In this document: one piece after another, positions 8,733 through 16,000 of the stretch
Layout: every line of letters begins with the position of its first letter
Numbering within the stretch: position 1 is the first letter of the stretch
Assembly (NCBI GenBank): GCA_964384625.1
Contig: CAYLNH010000095.1
Span: 1-23,957, forward strand
Origin: CAYLNH01 sp964384625
GTDB taxonomy: Bacteria > Verrucomicrobiota > Lentisphaeria > JABSQK01
DNA length: 23,957 nucleotides
Direction: 5' to 3'
The notes under the pieces: model-generated
Database searches by the model: none
What the model was told of the DNA's origin: nothing
What the model saw: only the letters and a program-made list of their open reading frames with translations
Made by a program: the position numbers and the translations under genes

Positions 8733-9162
8733 GGGATGTCCTTTTCGTTGATCTCCCTTGATCGTTCATCTCAGCCGCCATTGCCGGCGGCCTCCTCATG
8801 TAGCGCGGGCCTCTGTCCCGCGTCTCCAGTAGGAAGCGCTCGAGGAGGAACGCGGGCCCGCGCAGCTTTCTGATCACTCCGTTCTGAACAACGGGTCGCT
8901 CCTCATCGGCGGCCCGGAGGGCCGTCCGTTGCAGGTGCTTGATGGCCGGCGCGAAGCGCCGGACGGCAAGTGCCTGGATGAGGAGCGACCCGATGCCCGG
9001 ACGCGCAGCGTCCGGGCATCTCACGACTAACTCGCCCTTTCAGGGCTGCAGACATACACCTGATTGTTCCCAGGGCTTTACCCTGGGCTATACCAATTCG
9101 CCCCGTTGGGGCTGGGTCAGTTGCTGACGGAGTGAGAAGATCATTGGGGCGCTGATTACCGA
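8733..9162. repeat. Gene-free hairpin array
   Basis: No credible gene lies in these 430 bases. Perfect hairpins seen: GCCGCC/GGCGGC (8774-8791), CGCGGG/CCCGCG (8804-8822), GGCCC-GGA-GGGCC (8911-8923), CCGGCGC-GAA-GCGCCGG (8946-8962), a 13-bp stem with loop GCA (8992-9020), GCCCT-TTC-AGGGC (9034-9046), CCCAGGG-CTTTA-CCCTGGG (9069-9087) and GCCCC-GTT-GGGGC (9100-9112). A 16-bp inverted repeat (8892-8907 with 8977-8992) encloses several of them. The array resembles REP-type palindromes mobilised by RAYT transposases, and palindromes of this style are, from memory, common in planctomycete and lentisphaeral genomes. No transposase is nearby. Confidence 0.75.
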
Positions 9163-11100
9163 TTACTCTCCCCGCGGCTTCCACCGATAGAGCAGGTTCT
9201 TGCCGCGGAAATCTTCCTCGACGAGGATGAGGTACTCGCCGTTCCTGCGTCTGATCGCCTGCAGGCCGTGCGTCATGTCGACCCAACCGCTGACGCCGCC
9301 GACGGTCTGGTCCGGCCACATGCGGCCGACGAACTTGCCGTTGCGCACATCGAAGACCGTGACCACCGCCGGATGGCGTTGGGTCGATTTGACCTGCACC
9401 GTAAAGGCGTAATCGCCGGCCACGTCGATGCATTTCGGATGCAGCTTTTTTTCATCGCGCGGCAGGTCGACTTCCCACTGCTTGACGGGCTTGCCGGCCG
9501 TCCAGCCGTCGTACCGCGCCAGCACACTGCCGATCAGTCCCCAGGATTTCTTCTTCTTGGTCGGCGTGTAGCCGGTAACATACAGCGTGTCGGAGTCGGG
9601 CACATAGACGACCCGACCGATCTGCGTGAAGCCCGCCGGCCGGTCCCAGGCCTCCGGGTTGGCCTGATCGTACGTCGGCTTGCCGTCAGCGCTCCAGCCC
9701 TGGAAGCGATAGCGATGAATCTTCTTGTTCGGCGCATCGCCCCACCAGATGTCGCCGGCCGCGTCGAAGTACCAGGCCCAGCCCCGACGCTTCTTCGGAC
9801 CGATGCGGCCGACGCCGTACGCGATGTGGGAGTCCTTGCTTTCGAAAACGGCCAGGTTGACGCCGCCGGCTTGTTGGCCGAAGATGCCCAACAACCGCCG
9901 CCCCTGCGGCCGGCGCAAGACCGCGCCGCCGTGGAAGGAATGGCCGTTGGCTTCGGGATATTTGACCCGATCGCGCGTGACTGCTTTCAAGCCCCAACTC
10001 TTGCCGGGCGCCTTGGCCGGGTCGAACGTCATGATCTCGTCGGTACTGTAGATGACGCGGCCGTCGGCTGCCGGATCAAAACAAAAGCCGTCGACAAAGC
10101 CGAGCGACTGCAGCTGCCAGCGCATGTTCTTCTGCGGGTCGAAGCTGCGGATCGTGGTGCCGGCGCCCTGCGACGGCCCGATGCACAGGGCGACATACAG
10201 GTTGCCGTCCTTGTCGAAGTTGGCGCCGCGCAGGCCGTAGAACTTCGTTGGCGTCACGATGCCGGGGGTGCCGGCGCGGATGCCGCCCTTGTCGCCGTAG
10301 GTCGCCACCAGTTTCGGCGTGGTCGTCCCTTCGTACACCAGCACCTGCTGCCGCGGGCCGTCGTCGCAGACCACCAACCGACCCTGGGGATCCACTGCGA
10401 TCGCCGACGGCTTTCCGAGGTCGGTGATCGTGCCGGGCAGTTCCTTGCCGCTGACATCGCGACGGACAACGGTCTTGCCGGCGATCAACCACAGCGTGCC
10501 GTCCGGATGGACGGCGACGTCGGTTGCACCGTCCACATCAAAGCCGGCCCGCTGCTTGAAGTCCGCGGCGTGGCGCACAACCACCCGGCCGTTCGGACCG
10601 ATCGAAACCAGGACCTCCTTACCGGCGGCCAGAGCGTGGAGTTTGCCGACGCCTTTGACCTGATTGACGTAACGGGCGGAATCGATCCTGGGCGGCTCCC
10701 AGCGGAATCGCATCAGGTCGCCTTTGTTGTTCGCCAGGAAGATCTCGTTGCCGTGCACTGCCACGGCCTTGCCGGCGGTCCCCCAGCCCCAGGCCTTGTG
10801 ACCGCCTTTGCCGTTGTACTGCTTCAGCAGGTTGTAGTTGCACTTGCCGTCCGCGTAGAGGGCGGTGCAGCGGCCGGCCTCGTCCCACGTGGAAGCGGTG
10901 ATGACGACGCCTCCGGCGGCAACTTCGATCTCGTCGATCATATTCTGGACCCACCGGCCTTCGCCGTTCTTGCCAGCGCCGTTGAAGGTGTTGCCGACCC
11001 AGTGGGTTTCGTATTTGAGTTGTCCGCCCAGCGGCTCGCCGGCCATCACCAGTCCGCAACAGGTCAGCAGGGAAAGGAACATCATGTGTGTGCGCTTCAT
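9163..11100 (-). CDS. Secreted beta-propeller (NHL/SMP-30-like) protein
   Basis: A 645-residue exported protein with a signal peptide (MFLSLLTCCGLVMAGEP; no good lipobox). The rest is a chain of propeller-blade strands such as VAVHPDGTLWLIAG, SAIAVDPQGRLVVCDDG, ANFDKDGNLYVAL and WYFDAAGDIWWGD, the pattern of NHL or SMP-30/gluconolactonase-like folds. No catalytic metal set could be fixed, so sugar binding, a lactonase activity or a structural role are all open. ATG at 11100 is preferred over 11118 because GGAG lies six bases before it and it leaves a normal signal peptide. It lies between the pseudopilin and the large glycosidase on the same strand, with 117 bases to the former, suggesting joint expression. 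Confidence 0.8.
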   Translation of the reverse strand: MKRTHMMFLSLLTCCGLVMAGEPLGGQLKYETHWVGNTFNGAGKNGEGRWVQNMIDEIEVAAGGVVITASTWDEAGRCTALYADGKCNYNLLKQYNGKGGHKAWGWGTAGKAVAVHGNEIFLANNKGDLMRFRWEPPRIDSARYVNQVKGVGKLHALAAGKEVLVSIGPNGRVVVRHAADFKQRAGFDVDGATDVAVHPDGTLWLIAGKTVVRRDVSGKELPGTITDLGKPSAIAVDPQGRLVVCDDGPRQQVLVYEGTTTPKLVATYGDKGGIRAGTPGIVTPTKFYGLRGANFDKDGNLYVALCIGPSQGAGTTIRSFDPQKNMRWQLQSLGFVDGFCFDPAADGRVIYSTDEIMTFDPAKAPGKSWGLKAVTRDRVKYPEANGHSFHGGAVLRRPQGRRLLGIFGQQAGGVNLAVFESKDSHIAYGVGRIGPKKRRGWAWYFDAAGDIWWGDAPNKKIHRYRFQGWSADGKPTYDQANPEAWDRPAGFTQIGRVVYVPDSDTLYVTGYTPTKKKKSWGLIGSVLARYDGWTAGKPVKQWEVDLPRDEKKLHPKCIDVAGDYAFTVQVKSTQRHPAVVTVFDVRNGKFVGRMWPDQTVGGVSGWVDMTHGLQAIRRRNGEYLILVEEDFRGKNLLYRWKPRGE

Positions 11101-11172
11101 TCGTTGTCTCCGATTCATGATTCTCGCTTACCCCAATTCCAGTTTCCTCTTCCTCGCCATTTCATTGTCTCA

Positions 11173-11187
11173 TGAGCATCCTGCTCA
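11173..11187. repeat. TGAGCA-TCC-TGCTCA hairpin
   Basis: A perfect six-base-pair stem with a three-base loop between the pseudopilin and propeller genes. There is no T-run on the minus strand after it, so it is not a clear terminator. Its form matches the trinucleotide-loop hairpins seen in other gaps of this window. Confidence 0.4.
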
Positions 11188-11217
11188 GGCGTTCCGACAT
11201 TCTTCGTCCCCGGCCAA

Positions 11218-12051
11218 TCACTGGCCCGGCTCGTAGTAGATCAACGTATCGTCGCCGCCGACCATGTTGACCGCATTCAGGTTGGCCCATTTCACGTACG
11301 CAACGGACGCATCAACGTGGGCGGCAACCAGGCCGTCGGGCTCGGGCACGAGTGCGGCGGTGGTGTACTTGAACGTCCGGATTCCGTTCACGTGGGGCAT
11401 CTTTGATCCCCAGGGCGCGCCCTGCGAATTGTAACCGGCACAGGTGAACATCGTGAACGAGCTGTTGTCCGGCACGCCTTCGTTCGTGCGTTTGATGCTC
11501 ACATACTTGCGCGTCGGTTCTCCCGGGAAGTGGTAGTTGTTGTCGCGCCCGACCCAGACGTTCCAACCCAGTTCGGTGTTGACGTTGTTCATCCAGCTCC
11601 GCGGTTCGCCCCAGCTCTTTTCGCGGGGGTCGCCGTAGCAGATGCAACCCGCGACTTCTTTTGGCGCGTACTCACGAACCGCTTGCCAGGCGGTCAGCCG
11701 GTAGTGCACATAGTCGTCCCAGTTCACTCCGCCCCAGTTGGCGCGGCGGGCACGGGGAAAGTAATCATCGTAGTCGGTCGTATACATCAGGTAGCCCGTG
11801 GCGAACTGTTTGGCATTGGCAATGTCCAGCGTCAACTGTGCCTTCTCGCGGGCGCGCCCGAGCACGGGGAGCAGCATGGCCGCCAGGATCGCGATGATCG
11901 CGATCACCACCAGAAGTTCGATGAGAGTGAACCTCATCGAACGCTTCGCTCTGCGAGCTACGCCTTGGCACGCGAGCAATTCGATCAGCGAAAATCGTGC
12001 TGATGGGACAGTGGAATGGTGGAGTGATGGAATGATGGGGTTGTCCTTCAT
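11218..12051 (-). CDS. Type IV pseudopilin-like protein with prepilin leader
   Basis: A 277-residue protein of the large Lentisphaerota/Planctomycetes group with a prepilin N-methylation signal. FTLIELLVVIAIIAILAAML (residues 41-60) is the hydrophobic leader helix, followed by LPVLGRAREKAQ, YLMYTTDYDDYFP and a globular region ending VAAHVDASVAYVKW, which resembles the usual FADGHVEYVKW tail. A prepilin peptidase should cut before Phe 41 and the protein be exported by a type II secretion or pilus-like machine. The start at 12051 has GGGAG seven bases upstream and overlaps the regulator stop as ATGA. A second, shortened motif FSLIELLACQ lies at residue 20. ATG at 11937 would give a standard short leader but has no ribosome binding site. 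The role, perhaps in surface display or export of the neighbouring secreted proteins, is inferred. Confidence 0.8.
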   Translation of the reverse strand: MKDNPIIPSLHHSTVPSARFSLIELLACQGVARRAKRSMRFTLIELLVVIAIIAILAAMLLPVLGRAREKAQLTLDIANAKQFATGYLMYTTDYDDYFPRARRANWGGVNWDDYVHYRLTAWQAVREYAPKEVAGCICYGDPREKSWGEPRSWMNNVNTELGWNVWVGRDNNYHFPGEPTRKYVSIKRTNEGVPDNSSFTMFTCAGYNSQGAPWGSKMPHVNGIRTFKYTTAALVPEPDGLVAAHVDASVAYVKWANLNAVNMVGGDDTLIYYEPGQ

Positions 12052-13217
12052 CGTTGGTCTCCCGGGACAACAAGTTTGGGTTTCCAGAGAATCTCTTCCG
12101 GCGGACAAGTGCGTTCCCCCGCGGCGCGCTCCAGCAGCACCTGCGCCGCCCTGCCGGCCAGCCCCAGGTTGTCCTTGTCAACGGTTACGGCGGGCCCGGT
12201 CGACTCAAACTGAATCTCGTCGGATACCGCCCAACGGTTGTCGTAGCCGGCAATCAGAAGGTCCTGGTTCGGAACCGCGTGCAGCAAACGGCAAGCAGCC
12301 GAAACCCAGTACGCCTGCGCATCGGTCACCGTCAGTACGGCATCCGGCGGATTCTCTGCAGTCAGATACTCCGCCAGGTGGCCGGCGCAGGCTTTGCTGT
12401 GACGGACAAAACCGTCGCGGTCAGAGCCGACCTCTTTCAGGTCGTGAATCCAGAGCGGCGGCAGGGGTTCCAGGCCGTGTTCTTCCAGGGCCTGAACCAC
12501 TCCCCGGTCGCGCGACTCGATCCAGGCCGGCTTGCCGGTGACACACCAGAACCGCAGAATCCAACGGCAGCCCTGTTCGATCAACCACGAGGTCAACGCA
12601 TAAGCACCCGCTTCGTGATCGGCACAGACGCGATCGCAGAAGTCATAGTCGGACTGTTCGTCCAGCACCACAACCGGCACGCCGTTGGACACCAGTTCTC
12701 GCGCCAGATCAACCGTCTCGGGCCGGCCGGCAATGCCGGACGGAATCAACAGTCCGCGTGAGGGGAGGTCTGCCGCACTCGCGGCGCCCGAGGCAAACAG
12801 ACGATCCGGATTGACGCTGATCACGTGATAGCCGGCATCTTCCAGATTCTTCACGGCATGGCCCCGAACAAAGGCGTCTTCGAGATTCGGATTCGAAATC
12901 TCCGCCGCCGTGTAGGTGCCGGCATTCAGCACCGCAAACGCGTCGGCAATCAGCGGGTTGACCGGGGGCGTCGTCGACTTGCCGGCGACGCGACGGACAC
13001 AACCCTTGCGGCTGATGATCAGTCCTTCGTCCGTCAACTCGTTGAGAGCGGTACGCACGGTGCCGCGGGCGACCTCGAGTTGGCTGGCCAGAGCGCGTTC
13101 GGCCGGGACCGGCTCGCCCTTGGCCAGGGTGCCGTCGGCAAGCCACTGGCGCAGCGTCTGCAGCACCTTCGCTTTCGGCGAAAGCCCAAGGACGACGCGG
13201 TTGTCGGTCTGGACCAT
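12048..13217 (-). CDS. GntR/LacI chimeric transcriptional regulator (AraR-like architecture)
   Basis: A 389-residue regulator. Residues 14-75 are a GntR winged helix (KVLQTLRQWLADGTL, VPAERALASQLEVARGTVRTALNELTDEGLI). Residues about 95-385 are a periplasmic-binding-like LacI/GalR sensor (GYHVISVNP, RGLLIPSGI, GVPVVVLDEQ, PDAVLTVTDAQAYWVSAACR, DLLIAGYDN). This is the architecture of AraR of Bacillus, which binds a sugar and releases DNA. It precedes, and overlaps by ATGA, the pseudopilin gene, so it is probably the first gene of an operon containing the pseudopilin, propeller and large glycosidase, and likely controls it. The AT-rich stretch upstream is its promoter and operator. The ligand cannot be told. 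Confidence 0.9.
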   Translation of the reverse strand: MVQTDNRVVLGLSPKAKVLQTLRQWLADGTLAKGEPVPAERALASQLEVARGTVRTALNELTDEGLIISRKGCVRRVAGKSTTPPVNPLIADAFAVLNAGTYTAAEISNPNLEDAFVRGHAVKNLEDAGYHVISVNPDRLFASGAASAADLPSRGLLIPSGIAGRPETVDLARELVSNGVPVVVLDEQSDYDFCDRVCADHEAGAYALTSWLIEQGCRWILRFWCVTGKPAWIESRDRGVVQALEEHGLEPLPPLWIHDLKEVGSDRDGFVRHSKACAGHLAEYLTAENPPDAVLTVTDAQAYWVSAACRLLHAVPNQDLLIAGYDNRWAVSDEIQFESTGPAVTVDKDNLGLAGRAAQVLLERAAGERTCPPEEILWKPKLVVPGDQR

Positions 13218-13284
13218 AACTATACCTTTTATTTTGTTCGCTACGTATATAGACCAAAATTATACCAAAAAGTTCCCGGGTCAA
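13218..13284 (-). promoter_or_regulatory. AT-rich promoter/operator of the GntR/LacI regulator gene
   Basis: Strikingly AT-rich for this chromosome. On the minus strand TATAAT (13264-13259) lies after TTGACC (13284-13279), but only 14 bases apart, shorter than usual, so one of the boxes may be wrong. Two direct copies of TTTTGGT followed by ATA or CTA occur in tandem (about 13248-13270), and GGTATAG recurs just before the ATG. These could be half sites for autoregulation by the GntR domain. Confidence 0.45.
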
Positions 13285-13296
13285 CTGGATTTTGCT

Positions 13297-13327
13297 GGAA
13301 TCAGGGGACGGAATCAGGGGACGGGGG
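13297..13327. repeat. Tandem GGAATCAGGGGAC repeat
   Basis: GGAATCAGGGGAC occurs twice back to back (13297-13309 and 13310-13322), followed by a partial GGGGGAC. It sits in the gap between nitroreductase and the GntR/LacI gene. Similar strings are often found at the edges of RAYT or IS200-like REP elements, so it may be a remnant; no transposase is present. Confidence 0.6.
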
Positions 13328-13355
13328 ACTGGCGGGGACCCGCTGGACAGTGCCG

Positions 13356-13943
13356 CTATTCCTTGTCGCGCAGGCTACGGGCCGGGGCCTGATTGTAGGT
13401 GATGATCTGTCCCAGTTCAAGGCGCGGCCGACGGTTCTCCGGCGGCGGGTCGAGGGGGTAGCCGAGGGTCAACAGGGACAAGACCCTGGTCGCCTTCGGG
13501 ATGTTGAGGATTCTCTTGAGCGGCTTTTCCTTGAACCAGCCGACCCAGCACGTGGCCAGTCCCAGCGCTTCCGCCGCCAGGACGAAATGTTCACCGGCAA
13601 TGCCGACATCCAGGGCCCAGTAAGGCAGACCGGAAATGGACGCCGCGAATTTGTGGGTGAAAAACTCACGTTCGGCACAGAGTGCGACAAAAACCGGGAC
13701 GTCGTCCCACCAGGGATGCGCAATCCCGGGCATCCGGCATGTTTCGCGAATGTTCTGCAGGAGGTCCTGATCGTCGATAACGACAAAGCGCCAGGGTTGC
13801 CGGTTGCAGGCGGACGGCGCCAGGCGGGCGGCTTCGGCGCACTGCTCGATCAGGTCATGCGGCACCGTTCGGTCCGGGTTGTACTTACGGCAACTATAGC
13901 GCGCCCGGCAAAGATCGAGAAAGCTCTGGTAGCGCTGGTCCAT
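13356..13943 (-). CDS. Nitroreductase-family FMN oxidoreductase
   Basis: A 195-residue flavoprotein that probably reduces nitro, quinone or similar substrates with NAD(P)H. The family marks are ARYSCRKYNPDR near the N-terminus (FMN phosphate-binding Arg-x-Ser-x-Arg), the APSACNRQPWRFVV loop, and GIAGEHFVLAAEALGLATCWVGWF in the C-terminal half, with TLGYP near the end. ATG at 13943 is chosen because AAAGGAG precedes it; the longer frame to 14000 would have no family match before MDQRYQSF. Physiological substrate is unknown. It has no operon partner in view: the next gene upstream is the divergent kinase, and the GntR/LacI gene downstream has its own promoter region. Confidence 0.9.
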   Translation of the reverse strand: MDQRYQSFLDLCRARYSCRKYNPDRTVPHDLIEQCAEAARLAPSACNRQPWRFVVIDDQDLLQNIRETCRMPGIAHPWWDDVPVFVALCAEREFFTHKFAASISGLPYWALDVGIAGEHFVLAAEALGLATCWVGWFKEKPLKRILNIPKATRVLSLLTLGYPLDPPPENRRPRLELGQIITYNQAPARSLRDKE

Positions 13944-13971
13944 AATCTCCTTTCGCGGTTGCGGCCGATCC

Positions 13972-14000
13972 AAGCTACGGCCGCGGGCCGCGAAGGTCAA
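13972..14000 (-). promoter_or_regulatory. Candidate sigma70 promoter for the nitroreductase gene
   Basis: On the minus strand TTGACC (14000-13995) and TAGCTT (13977-13972) are 17 bases apart, about 29 bases before the chosen ATG. The -35 is good and the -10 keeps the key T, A and final T. Confidence 0.4.
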
Positions 14001-14055
14001 GATTCTTCGGCCCCGGCGGCGACAATGTTGCCGGAGATCAAATTCAAACCCGGAT

Positions 14056-14084
14056 TGACGCGGGGCGTTCGTCTCGGTATAATA
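14056..14084 (+). promoter_or_regulatory. Strong sigma70 promoter of the Ser/Thr kinase gene
   Basis: TTGACG (14056-14061) and a perfect TATAAT (14079-14084) are exactly 17 bases apart. Transcription would begin near 14091, giving a short leader with AGGAGG (14111-14116) before the kinase start. This is the best consensus promoter in the window. Confidence 0.8.
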
Positions 14085-14122
14085 GTGCCGGCGCGATGTA
14101 GGAGCGCGCGAGGAGGCAAATG

Positions 14123-15919
14123 ATGGAAACCGTCATTGACGGCACGTACCGACTGAGGGAGCAGGTCGGTACTGGAGGCATGGCTACCGTCTACCGGGCC
14201 GATGTGGATCTGGCGCGGTTCGACTACACGACCCTCTACGCCTATACCCAGATTCAGAGCTCGGTGGCGCATGTCGACCGCCGGCAACAGGCGGAGGATC
14301 TCGCCGCGGAACTGCGGGAGAAAGCGCTCGACCCCGAGACGATCCGCGGCATTCTCGAAGCCAAAGGCATCCCGATGCCGGCCGCTACCGTGGCGCTCAA
14401 GATCTCCAACGGCGAGGGCGGCATCGAGCGCTTCGAGGGGGAGTGGAAGAATCTGCTCTGCCTGAACCATCCGAACGTGGTCAAAGTCTACGGCGGCGGC
14501 ACCTACAGCGATCGGCCGTACTACGCGATGGAACTCCTGTGCCACCGGATTTCGACGGCAAAGATCAAGACCTCCTTCACCCTGCCGCAGAAACTCGACA
14601 TCCTCATCCAGGCGGGGCGCGGGCTGCAGTACCTGCACGACAACGGCCTGATCCACCGCGACATCAAGCCGGAAAACCTCGTTACCTGCGAAGAAGCCCC
14701 CGGACGCTATGTCACCCACGTCATGGATCTCGGCCTGGCCAAACACATCGACTGCGATCAGGGGCTGACGGTCACCCGCGCCGTCATGGGGTCGCCGCAC
14801 TACATGTCCCCCGAACAGATGTCGCAGTCGAAACACGTCGACCAGCAGGCCGATATCTACTCGCTCGGCGCCTCACTCTATGAGCTGATCACCGGCGTCA
14901 AGCCGTTTCACAACAAGACCACGATGATGGAGATCATGATGGCGGTCGGCACCGGTGAGACGCCGATACCGCCGCGTGAGCATGCAACGCAACTGCCGGA
15001 TCCGGTCGCCGGCATCATCAACTGCGCCATGGCCCGTGACGTGGAAGCCCGCTATGCCTCGGTGTCCCAGATGATCGAGGACATCCGGGAGTTCCTCGAA
15101 TGCGGTACGGGCACGTCCCAGGTGGGCTATCATTTTGAACGGCTGGCGGCCGCTGCCGCCAACCGGCGCGACACCGGCAACGCGGTCAAGGAACGCGACC
15201 GCCGAGGGCCTGACGAGCAGATCGTCCCCACAACCCCCGACACGACATCGGCCACCGTTTCGCCTGCAATGGCCGCCGGTTTTGTGCTGACCCTGGTCCT
15301 GGCCGGCGTGCTGACCTTCATGCTGTGGCCGGTGCCGCCGCCGGAACCGCCCGTGGCGCCGCCGGCGCCGACGGCGCGGACACTGCAGCGACAGTCCGTT
15401 GCCGATCCCTACGCGGATCTGCATGCCGCCCTCAAACAAGCGAACCCGGCCTACGCCAATGAGGGCGTCTTCGAAGAGAAGGACGGGAAGGTGTTTCGCG
15501 TCAAGCTGATCGAGTGCGGCGTGACGGACCTGACGCCGCTGCGCGGGTTGCCGCTGACTGAACTCTACGTCACCGAAAACGGCATCCAGGATCTCTCGCC
15601 GCTGCGCGGCATGCAGCTTACCCACCTGGGCATTGCGCTCAATAAGATCGCCGATCTCGCGCCGCTGCGCGGCATGCCGCTGCAGGTGCTGATTTGCAAC
15701 GGCAACCCGATCAAGGATCTCTCGCCCCTGACCGACGCCCCGCTCAGAGCTCTCCTGTTCTCCCCGGAACACGTCGAGACCGGCCTGGACCTGCTCCGCG
15801 CCAAACCCACGCTCGAACGTATCGGCCCCCGCTGGAATGAGGACATGCCGGCGGCGCAGTTCTGGCAGGCGCTGGACGCGCTGAAGAACGAAGTCAGCGC
15901 CACCACCGAGGAGCTCTGA
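14123..15919 (+). CDS. Membrane Ser/Thr protein kinase (Hanks type) with C-terminal leucine-rich repeats
   Basis: Residue numbers here count from the ATG at 14120; ATG 14123 is preferred because AGGAGG is then six bases away. The kinase domain spans about 8-325: glycine loop VGTGGMATVYRA (16-27), lysine in TVALKI (94), Glu 108, HRDIKPENL (179-187), DLG in place of DFG (203-205) and GSPHYMSPEQ (224-233). About 58 residues are inserted between the glycine loop and the lysine. A single membrane helix follows at about 384-403, then a proline-rich linker, then four 22-residue leucine-rich repeats of the TDLTPLRGLPLTELYVTENGI kind (about 468-550). Topology predicts a cytoplasmic kinase and an outside LRR sensor. 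All catalytic residues are present, so it should be active; the substrate is unknown. Confidence 0.92.
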   Translation: METVIDGTYRLREQVGTGGMATVYRADVDLARFDYTTLYAYTQIQSSVAHVDRRQQAEDLAAELREKALDPETIRGILEAKGIPMPAATVALKISNGEGGIERFEGEWKNLLCLNHPNVVKVYGGGTYSDRPYYAMELLCHRISTAKIKTSFTLPQKLDILIQAGRGLQYLHDNGLIHRDIKPENLVTCEEAPGRYVTHVMDLGLAKHIDCDQGLTVTRAVMGSPHYMSPEQMSQSKHVDQQADIYSLGASLYELITGVKPFHNKTTMMEIMMAVGTGETPIPPREHATQLPDPVAGIINCAMARDVEARYASVSQMIEDIREFLECGTGTSQVGYHFERLAAAAANRRDTGNAVKERDRRGPDEQIVPTTPDTTSATVSPAMAAGFVLTLVLAGVLTFMLWPVPPPEPPVAPPAPTARTLQRQSVADPYADLHAALKQANPAYANEGVFEEKDGKVFRVKLIECGVTDLTPLRGLPLTELYVTENGIQDLSPLRGMQLTHLGIALNKIADLAPLRGMPLQVLICNGNPIKDLSPLTDAPLRALLFSPEHVETGLDLLRAKPTLERIGPRWNEDMPAAQFWQALDALKNEVSATTEEL

Positions 15920-15973
15920 TTTCGTCCTATCACCGGGTCAACCGGCGCGAAGATCTCATCACTTCCTGCTGCA

Positions 15974-15991
15974 CCGGCTGGTCCCAGCCGG
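15974..15991. terminator. Hairpin between convergent kinase and AraC genes
   Basis: CCGGCTGG (15974-15981) and CCAGCCGG (15984-15991) are perfect inverse copies, folding as a seven-pair stem with a four-base loop. It lies between two convergent stop codons, where a bidirectional terminator is expected. There is no T-run on either side, so it could equally be another REP-like palindrome. Confidence 0.35.
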
Positions 15992-16000
15992 CTGGATCGG

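Noticed and set aside
7275..8873. 532-residue open frame on the plus strand opposite the large glycosidase gene
   Set aside because: Antisense shadow of a GC-rich gene; no domain, poor composition, while the minus strand has signal peptide and catalytic motifs.
8733..9024. Upstream open frame reading GSLLIQALAVRRFAPAIKH on the minus strand
   Set aside because: It is translation through the hairpin array, out of frame with the glycosidase gene, and has no start signal.
9268..11175. 635-residue open frame on the plus strand opposite the propeller gene
   Set aside because: Antisense shadow; the minus frame has propeller blades, a ribosome binding site and a signal peptide.
13997..14836. 279-residue minus-strand open frame over the kinase N-lobe
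   Set aside because: Antisense of clear kinase motifs; no ribosome binding site.
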